Notes under the pieces: generated by a model
The model's input: the letters and a program-made list of their open reading frames with translations, nothing else
What the model was told of the DNA's origin: nothing
Database searches by the model: none
Assembly: GCA_963662155.1 (NCBI GenBank)
Contig: OY759265.1
Coordinates: forward strand, 43,035,727-43,099,726
Reading direction: 5' to 3'
Length of the DNA: 64,000 nucleotides
DNA from: Lamellibrachia columna
Lineage: Eukaryota > Annelida > Polychaeta > Sabellida > Siboglinidae
Position numbers and translations under genes: made by a program
Shown: positions 57,528 through 64,000 of the stretch, one piece after another
How positions within the stretch are numbered: the first letter of the stretch is position 1
How the letters are laid out: the number at the start of each line of letters is the position of its first letter

Positions 57528-58347
57528 TTTCTACATGACGCTGCCTAGCAACGCTTCTATGAAGATGCACCCCGACAACACCTTGACCCATTACGTCACG
57601 GCCTTGCCTCAACGCATCGATCTTACCGGCGAGTGGGAGTGTGGGTTGGCTGAGGTCCAGTATCCGCACACTTGGTACAACGTCACAGAGAACGATGTCT
57701 GGTTCTTCCTCAACACGATCGATGCTACGGACTCGTCCCGACGTTCGAAGTTGTCGTGTGGGTATTACGACGATCCGTTAACATTGCTGTATCACGTCAA
57801 CAAGGGACTGTACAGTATGGGGACGGAGGAGACACAGGCTCAAATGAGCTATAGTTCCGTCACTCAGAAAATGACGTTACACATGACAGCGAACACCCTG
57901 TTCACCGTACCGTACCACAGCGCGGTGGCGGCCATGTTAGGATTCCGTGAACCCGTAGCCAGCGAGCCGGAGGCGGCTACGTCATCTCCCGTCCTCCCCG
58001 TCGACTCCCGCCATCCCGACTCGTCGTACCCCTTCCACATCGAGGCCGACGATGTGGTGAACCTGACGCAGGGGTTCGACACCCTCTACCTCTACACGGA
58101 CATCGTGGAGTCTCGTATAGTGGGTGACACTCTCGCGCCTCTGTTGCGCGCCATTCCGATTAGCAGACGTCACGGTGACAGGGTGTCCGCTCGTTTCACT
58201 AACGTGCACTACGTACCCCTGTTGCGCTCGAACTTCAACTCGATCGAGGTGGATATAAGGAACGACATGGGTCGACGCGTGCCATTCGAATACGGCAGAG
58301 TGACGGTGACGCTTCATTTTCGTCGACGCAAGCCCGGACTGTTCTGA
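57517..58347 (+). CDS. Minor capsid (penton-like) protein, single jelly roll
   Basis: 276 codons, intact. DFYMTLPSNASMKMHPDN near the start, LTGEWECGLAEVQYPHTWYN, DTLYLYTDIV and a final FEYGRVTVTLHFRRR: the blocks typical of Polinton penton-like proteins that form the capsid vertices. An insertion-like Pro/Ser segment (SSPVLPVDSRHPDSSYP) lies about residues 150-170. Its stop overlaps the next ATG (TGATG). Confidence 0.85.
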   Translation: MATDFYMTLPSNASMKMHPDNTLTHYVTALPQRIDLTGEWECGLAEVQYPHTWYNVTENDVWFFLNTIDATDSSRRSKLSCGYYDDPLTLLYHVNKGLYSMGTEETQAQMSYSSVTQKMTLHMTANTLFTVPYHSAVAAMLGFREPVASEPEAATSSPVLPVDSRHPDSSYPFHIEADDVVNLTQGFDTLYLYTDIVESRIVGDTLAPLLRAIPISRRHGDRVSARFTNVHYVPLLRSNFNSIEVDIRNDMGRRVPFEYGRVTVTLHFRRRKPGLF

Positions 58348-58748
58348 TGAATTACAACGATTATTACGCGCGCCAGGCTGGCGGTGCGCTGCCCTACTTC
58401 GCCGGTGCGCAATACCAGCGAGGTCGCGGACTGGGCAGTCTGTTCGGCAGTCTGTTGCGCAGCGCCATGCCGCTCATCAAGAGAGGTGCCGTGGCGTTGG
58501 GCAAGGGAGCGTTGAAGACCGGCGTTCGCATAGCCGGCGACGTCTTATCAGGCCAGAACATAAAAACGGCTGCCAAAAGACGCGTCACCGACGCCGTGAT
58601 GAGCAGTATTCGAGCCCCCCCTGGTAAACGTATAAAACGAGCGGCCGCAAAGGCGACATTCACTACAGTAACGCGACGCCGCAAGAAACGGACGCCCACG
58701 AAACGCGCTGCCGACATATTCGACGACAAAGATGGCGTTCGTGCATAG
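58347..58748 (+). CDS. Basic virion protein (pVI-like)
   Basis: 133 codons, intact. NYNDYYARQAGGALPYFAGA, then an amphipathic stretch (LGSLFGSLLRSAMPLIKRG; GALKTGVRIAGDVLSG) and a Lys/Arg-rich C-terminus (KRIKRAAAKATFTTVTRRRK). Layout matches the membrane-active or cement proteins that sit between penton and major capsid genes in Polintons. Overlaps the major capsid gene by 17 bp. Confidence 0.7.
   Translation: MNYNDYYARQAGGALPYFAGAQYQRGRGLGSLFGSLLRSAMPLIKRGAVALGKGALKTGVRIAGDVLSGQNIKTAAKRRVTDAVMSSIRAPPGKRIKRAAAKATFTTVTRRRKKRTPTKRAADIFDDKDGVRA
58631..58637 (+). promoter_or_regulatory. Candidate TATA box of the major capsid gene
   Basis: ACGTATAAAACGAG, 101 nt before ATG 58732, inside the preceding ORF. 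Context is fair; spacing is longer than for the other genes. Confidence 0.35.
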
Positions 58749-60048
58749 ACAGTCGTGCGAGGGAGTCAAGACCGAGCTGGATCTCTTTACCGTACCCCCC
58801 ACTCAGAACTGTATCGCCGAAAGTCACGTGGTGGAACATCAACCCATGGCCTCTCTGGACTCTGGAGGACCGATAGAATTCTTCATCCCCGGATCGGGAG
58901 ACGATTACATGGATCTCGCCAACACGATGCTACACGTGCAGGTGAAGGTGACGCGAGCTAACGGTAACCCTATCGACGCGGGCGAACCCGTGGGACCGGT
59001 GAACAACTGGTTGCAGTCGCTGTTCAGCAATGTCGACCTCTCCCTGAACGGCACGCTCGTGACCTCTTCGTCCTTCAACTCGTACCCGTATCGATCCTAC
59101 ATAGAGTCGCTGCTGAGTTACGGATTCGACGCCAAATCGACGCAGCTGACGAATCAGCTGTGGTACAAGGACAAGGCTAGTCGCATGCACGCCACCGAGC
59201 TAGCCGCCGGACCCGATCCTAACCCCGGATTCGTGACTCGTCGAGAGTACATAGCCGGCAGTCGCGTGGTCGACATGATGGGTCGTCTCCACGTGGATAT
59301 GTTTCTGCAGGATAAATTCCTGATCAACGGTGTCGACGTCAAGTTACGACTGGTGCGCAGCAAGCCCTCGTTTGCGCTGATTGCTGCTGGAAACAACGAG
59401 TACAAGATAACCATCAACAACGCGTCCTTGTTCGTCAAGAAGGCCACCCTCAATCCGGCCGTGCAGATGGCTCACATCAAGGCTCTCGAACGGACCACGG
59501 TCAAGTATCCGTTACGACCCGTCGAATGCAAGGTGTACTCCATTCCCACGGGAGCTCTGTCGCACACGCACGAGAACCTGTTCCTCAGCGTTCTGCCGAA
59601 ACGTCTCATACTGTGCTGCATCGACAACGACGCCTACAACGGCACGTACGCCACAAACCCGTTTCACGCCAAGAACAACGCCATAAGCTTCGTCTCGGTG
59701 TACGTGGATGGTCGTCAGATACCCGCCAAACCCTTCCAGCCCAACTTCGAAGAAAACCTCTTCGCCAGGAGCTACGCGAGCCTGTTCACCTCGACCGGCA
59801 AGATATGGCAGGACGAGGGGAACGGTCTGACTCGCGACGAGTACCGAGACGGCTACACCTTCTTCGGTTTCGACATGACCCCCAACCAGTGCGACGGTCC
59901 CTGCTTTAATCTGGTACAAAAGGGCAACCTGCGCATAGAATTTCATTTCCGTGCAGCGCTTCAGACCACCGTGAACGTCGTCGCCTACGCCGAATTCGAG
60001 TCCGTGCTGGAAATCGACAAGAACCGCAACGTCATCTACGACTTCTGA
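58732..60048 (+). CDS. Major capsid protein, double jelly roll
   Basis: 438 codons, intact. Starts MAFVHRQSCEGVKTELDLF; LDSGGPIEFFIPGSGDDYMD and LQSLFSNVDLSLNG belong to the first jelly roll, CCIDNDAYNGTYATNPFHAK to the second, ending FESVLEIDKNRNVIYDF. Length and order match Polinton and adintovirus capsid proteins, which form trimeric capsomers. No stop or frameshift, in contrast to polymerase, integrase and ATPase. Confidence 0.95.
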   Translation: MAFVHRQSCEGVKTELDLFTVPPTQNCIAESHVVEHQPMASLDSGGPIEFFIPGSGDDYMDLANTMLHVQVKVTRANGNPIDAGEPVGPVNNWLQSLFSNVDLSLNGTLVTSSSFNSYPYRSYIESLLSYGFDAKSTQLTNQLWYKDKASRMHATELAAGPDPNPGFVTRREYIAGSRVVDMMGRLHVDMFLQDKFLINGVDVKLRLVRSKPSFALIAAGNNEYKITINNASLFVKKATLNPAVQMAHIKALERTTVKYPLRPVECKVYSIPTGALSHTHENLFLSVLPKRLILCCIDNDAYNGTYATNPFHAKNNAISFVSVYVDGRQIPAKPFQPNFEENLFARSYASLFTSTGKIWQDEGNGLTRDEYRDGYTFFGFDMTPNQCDGPCFNLVQKGNLRIEFHFRAALQTTVNVVAYAEFESVLEIDKNRNVIYDF

Positions 60049-60049
60049 G

Positions 60050-60529
60050 ATGGACACCCTGCAGATCGCCCGTCTACTGGCGATGGATCCGAACACCGCG
60101 TCCGTCTTTGGCGGCGTCGTACCCAGAGATGGACTACCTACAACAATTGACGCTTTGCCGATCGCCTTCGTGTGCAACACCGACGACGGCGACGAACCGG
60201 GCGAACATTGGATAGCGCTGTACCTGTCCTCCGACGGGCACGGCGAATACTTCTGTTCGTACGGTCTGCCACCTCGCCACGCGGCGTTCCGCACCTTCTT
60301 GAACAAACACTGTTTCGAGTGGACTCATAACAGCACGAGACTTCAGAGTCCTCTGTCTAACGTTTGCGGACAATATTGCGTCACTTATATCATGCTTCGT
60401 TGTAACGGTTCTCCTATGCGAACTTTCATCAACGCTTTCCACACCGATCTGGTCGCTAACGATTGTCGCGTGTTCGATTGGATTAACCTGCTGAAAAAGG
60501 GTATACCGTACTATCGCATATCGTACTGA
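60050..60529 (+). CDS. Adenovirus-type cysteine protease (acid position changed)
   Basis: 159 codons, starting 2 nt after the capsid stop. His53 in GEHWIALYL and Cys106 in NVCGQYCV are the catalytic His and Cys of the adenain family, which matures virion proteins. The third position, normally Asp/Glu in Y-F-(D/E)-S-Y-G, is Cys69 (EYFCSYGLPP, codon TGT at 60254). Otherwise intact and of normal length. It may be impaired or may use another residue. Confidence 0.88.
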   Translation: MDTLQIARLLAMDPNTASVFGGVVPRDGLPTTIDALPIAFVCNTDDGDEPGEHWIALYLSSDGHGEYFCSYGLPPRHAAFRTFLNKHCFEWTHNSTRLQSPLSNVCGQYCVTYIMLRCNGSPMRTFINAFHTDLVANDCRVFDWINLLKKGIPYYRISY

Positions 60530-60703
60530 GCCTCTGTCGCGGTGGTCGCTCCACCCGTAAGCTCGTTGTATCCACTCACATACGATCGCCTCGTTTGTAC
60601 TGCTGCTGCTGCCGCTTTGTTGTATTCAATAAAATACGTGTGCACCGTACGATTGTGTTCGTCTCCTTATTAGGTTAATGACCCTCCGGTAAAACGTAAC
60701 TAG
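60530..60703 (+). other. 3' end of the virion block
   Basis: Untranslated. Contains the 14-mer CCTCTGTCGCGGTG shared with 48715 and the poly-A signal at 60628. Confidence 0.6.
60628..60633 (+). terminator. Poly-A signal of the virion block
   Basis: AATAAA in TTCAATAAAATAC, 99 nt after the protease stop. Confidence 0.7.
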
Positions 60704-60993
60704 GTCGATGTTCGTTCCTCCTCCAGTCCCTAGGAGGCGCTTAGGTTACCCATAATACACTGCGCTCAGGAGGCGTTCTGATTGGCTATGTAACTAGGTC
60801 AATGTTCGTTCCTCCTCCAGTCCCTAGGGGGCGCTTAGGTTACCCATAAGACACTGCGCTCAGGAGGCGTTCTGATTGGCTGCGCGCACTCCGAGGTCGT
60901 TCATGCATGAACAGGCCGCTAGGGGGCGCTCTGACCCAAAGTCAGTCATGCGGAGCCTCCTCACTGAGGTCTCAGAAACCTCCACCTACTACT
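60704..60993. repeat. Polinton right terminal inverted repeat
   Basis: Inverse of the left TIR, longer because of an internal tandem duplication of 94 bp (60696-60789 and 60790-60880, both starting GTAACTAGGTC). It ends ...CCTACTACT. It holds three CTAGG(G/A)GGCGC motifs and a CCAAT box in each duplicate. Confidence 0.95.
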
Positions 60994-60999
60994 TGCGTG
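60994..60999. repeat. Target-site duplication, right
   Basis: TGCGTG, identical to 43220-43225. Confidence 0.95.
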
Positions 61000-62400
61000 G
61001 CTTAACAAAAGCTACCTTTCATATACACCGCATGGAAATAACAAAACGTCTCTATATCACTGCATGGATTACCCAAATATACATCCGCTAACTCGCTGCC
61101 TGGGTTAACAAAACTGTTCCGCCTGCAATTCACGGATTAGTAAAATTTTCAATAAATTTCCTATTGCATGGGTTAACCCACCATATCCGTGTACACCGTA
61201 GAGGGTGCGTCTACCGAAACTGCTCCGTTTATACCGCACGGAATACAATTGTGCCATTTACACCGCATGGCTTAAAACAATTTAATTTAAATTTACACCG
61301 CATGGAAATAACAGAACTTCTCCATATCACTTTACGTTTTCACCGCACGGACTACCGAAATTGCTCCGTTTACACCACACGGAATACAATTGTGCCAATT
61401 ACACCGCATGGCTTAACAAAAGTTACTTTCGTTTAAACCGCATGGAAATAACAAAACTTCTCCATATCACTTCTCCGTTTTCACCGTACGGAATACAAGT
61501 GTGCCATTTACACCACATGGCTTAGCAAAAGTTATCTTTTTATTTACACTGCATGGAGGTAACAAAGCTTCTCCATAACACTTTCCGTTTTCACCGCACG
61601 GACTACAGAAACTGCTCCGTTTACACCGCACGGAATATAATTGTGCCATTTACACCGCATGGCTTAACAACAGTTAATTTCCATTTACACCGCATGGAAA
61701 TAACAAAACTTCTCTATAACACTTTCCGTTTTCACCGCACGGACTACAGAAATTGCTCCGTTTACACTGCATGGAATACAATTGTGCCATTTACACCGCA
61801 TGGCTTTAAAAAAAAAATTCCATTTACACCGCATGGAGATAACAAAACTTCTCCATATCACTTTCCGTTTACACCGCACGGAATACAGAACCCCTCCGTT
61901 TTCACCGTACGGAATACAATTGTGCCATTTACACCAAATGGCTTAGCAAAAGTTATCGTTTTATTTACACCGCATGGAAATAACGTAAACTTCTCCCTAT
62001 CACTGCACGCGTTACCTAAATTTACATCCGCTTACTCACAGCATGGTTTAACAAAACTGTTCCGCTTCCACCGCACGGATTAGTTAAATTTTCAATATTC
62101 TTACTGCATGGCTTAATCCAATTTCCCCGTTTATACCGCATGAAATAGAAAAACTCCTCCGCTTACACCGCACGGAATACACTTGTGCCATTTACACTGC
62201 ATGGCTTATCCAAAGTTATTTGTCATTTGCAACGCATGAAAATAACCACAACTAGTTTTCTTAGTAAAATTTTCAATATTTTCCCACTGACTGGTGTGAC
62301 CCAACTTCTCCGTTTACACATCCCTGGCACGTAATACAAAACCTTCTCCGTTGACACCCCACGGAATACAGAAACCTCTCTGTTTATACTGATCAGGGTG
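60994..62400. repeat. Host satellite array, right of the Polinton
   Basis: Repeat unit of about 140 bp made of four related sub-units of 29-45 bp, each ending with a CACCGCA(C/T)GG box (e.g. CTCCGTTTACACCGCACGG; CCATTTACACCGCATGG). It decays toward 62400. The open frames in it are artefacts of composition. Same family as 42770-43225. Confidence 0.9.
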
Positions 62401-63185
62401 GTTTGTGCCTTATGTAATAATAGTATTACTAATATAATATGCCGCTTTCTCAAAAGCTGAAAACACTTTTGCACATGGGATCGCTAGTGAAACAAGTACC
62501 AGTCATTTCATAAATGGAGTGCGAAGGTGTTAGAAGTAGTTGTTTACAGATAATGAATTACCAATATCGAACGATGGCAATATGGCTCTCGAAACGAGGC
62601 TAGCACCGGAATTTGCCTTAAAAGAAAGAGCGCCTTTAAAAAACTTCACTGTACATTAATAAACAACGCATTAAATAAAAAAAATCACGACGCAGTTCAA
62701 TTACTTTCCTGTAGTGATCATTACGAACAGTAGCGGACATTGTTGTCCGATAAAGCGAAATGTGGCGTATTTACCAAATGCACAGATGTGTCTGGCCAGT
62801 AAGGCCACCTGGCGACGAATGACGAACAAAATATATGAAAATATGTCTTAACAAACCTGTTTATGCATCACATTTCCTCGAAAAAATTAACTGTGTCAGA
62901 CGTTTAATACTCCCAGTAACCAATTTACCATTGTATATCACATCAATGATCTCACTAATGATACTACCACGATACCCGACTTGGTAAACCAACCCTTCGT
63001 GGTCATTGTTAATAACACGTACTACACCCTGTACACTGTAGGGGCCAATATGACCAATATGCTAACTCGACCATTTCCACCGTCTGGCTAATAAGACGAA
63101 AATATTAACATGCCCTGTGCACCGTAGGGACCAATATCATAATTCGACCATTTCCACAGTCTTGTATTTCGACAATTTCCACCGT

Positions 63186-63186
<1 letters not shown>
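62401..63186. other. Unique sequence, nothing recognised
   Basis: No gene. Two related segments of about 90 bp (TGTAC(A)CTGTAGGG/GCACCGTAGGG followed by TCGACCATTTCCAC) at 63025-63175 may be diverged satellite. Confidence 0.35.
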
Positions 63187-63233
<47 letters not shown>

Positions 63234-63379
63234 CGTGCGTGCGTACGTGCGTGCGTGCGTGCGTGTGTGTGCGTGGTGTGCGTGTGGTGTGCGTGTGGTG
63301 CGCGTGCGTTCGCGTACGTGCGTGCGCGTGCGTGCGTGCGCGTATGTGCGCGTGCGTGCGTGCGTGCGTGTGTGTGTGT
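63187..63379. repeat. (GT)n and (GTGC)n microsatellite
   Basis: GT repeat grading into GTGC repeats. The Val/Cys/Arg frames over it are not genes. Confidence 0.95.
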
Positions 63380-63654
63380 ACGAACGTGGAACTGTACAGG
63401 ATTTTCCCAGTAATGGGAGGGAAGAAGTTATTGGGGTGTCCGTGTTAATGTCTAATTATCGCTCGCCCAGAAGCGAGACTTGCGATGGTTGATGGATGAG
63501 TTTTTCCATCCATCTTTTCAAGTAAACCCGCGCATTCAAATCTGCTGTCCCATTCTACTGAGGAAACCTACCCTGATCCCATAAGATGTCAACCGTATCC
63601 CATCCCATTGACCAAGTTGGCATGGAATGGTAGAACAAGACGTTGAGAACAAGC

Positions 63655-63963
63655 GTTAAGAGCTACATTGGCTTCCGGTGAAATACCGGCTCCGCTTTAA
63701 GGTTAACACCTTCACGTATAAAGTGCTCAACGGATTGGCACCGTAATACTTGAGTGACATTGTGCAGAAACATCAACCAACGCGATCAGCGGAGAAGTCA
63801 CTTCTCGTCGTACCTGTGCTACGGACTGCAACTTATGGTGAACGTTGTTTCAGCCGACACGCGGCCACACTGTGGAACGACTTGCCTGAGAACAGTAAAC
63901 AACTGACACTCTCAGCTCTTTCAAGAGACGCCTAAAACACATCTCTTGAAACTGGCGTACGAC
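63655..63963 (+). mobile_element. LINE C-terminal fragment (L2/CR1 group)
   Basis: The plus strand reads LHWLPVKYRLRFKVNTFTYK and VLNGLAP, then a stop, then LLVVPVLRTATYGERCFSRH and AATLWNDLP, the classic LHWLPV...AP.LWN.LP tail of L2/CR1/Rex-type LINE proteins. Two in-frame stops make it dead. Confidence 0.8.
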
Positions 63964-64000
63964 TGATGTGATTGAGTCACGCTCTCGTTTTAATGACATT

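Noticed and set aside
63117..63492. Val/Cys-rich ORFs
   Set aside because: Encoded by the (GT)n/(GTGC)n microsatellite.

Overview
The window is genomic DNA of an invertebrate animal. Supporting signs are spliced genes with GT/AG introns, an invertebrate-type (i-type) lysozyme, APE-type non-LTR retrotransposons, hAT-like elements, a Polinton (Maverick), and very many microsatellites and minisatellites, including about ten long (TA)n tracts. I cannot name the phylum. An i-type lysozyme fits molluscs and other lophotrochozoans, echinoderms and basal chordates.

Host genes. (1) 731-1730 (+) holds the last two exons of an ENPP-family ectonucleotide phosphodiesterase. (2) 12478-13793 (+) holds a TATA box and the first three exons of an i-type lysozyme. 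(3) Between 33870 and 21427 (-) six exons join in matching phase into about 654 codons of a coiled-coil and acidic protein that I do not recognise. Its introns hold a CR1-like fragment, a hAT-like element and several minisatellites.

Repeats. An RTE-like LINE (2104-6330, -) and a second related LINE tail (31270-33445, +) have each grown a long minisatellite out of their own reverse-transcriptase C-terminal coding sequence (44-bp and 51-bp units). A CR1/L2-like family is present as a head-to-head inverted pair (16164-20986) and as several 3' fragments. There are two hAT-like elements, a (TA)n-bearing MITE family, a tyrosine-recombinase remnant (41891-42277), further LINE scraps, and independent minisatellites of 21, 24, 27, 39 and 43 bp.

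The centrepiece is a structurally complete Polinton, 43226-60993 (17,768 bp). It has terminal inverted repeats starting AGTAGTAGG and a perfect 6-bp target duplication TGCGTG. It sits inside a host satellite that resumes on the far side. Layout: left TIR; a leftward spliced gene (45226-44351); a rightward early-like transcription unit (TATA 45776 to poly-A signal 48902) with an RPA-C-like protein, a protein with SUMO-interaction-like motifs, an acidic protein and three homologous candidate terminal exons; a zinc finger plus protein-primed DNA polymerase B (49190-53644); packaging ATPase; a basic pX-like protein; a conserved Polinton protein; small membrane proteins; chromodomain integrase; then an overlapping virion block (two-TM protein, minor capsid protein, basic virion protein, double jelly-roll major capsid protein, adenovirus-like protease); poly-A signal; right TIR. 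Polymerase, ATPase, integrase and one conserved gene carry frameshifts or an in-frame UAG, whereas every capsid-block ORF is open. The part that looks least described is the 45.8-48.9 kb unit, where every candidate splice junction is phase 0 and three duplicated 3' exons offer alternative C-termini.
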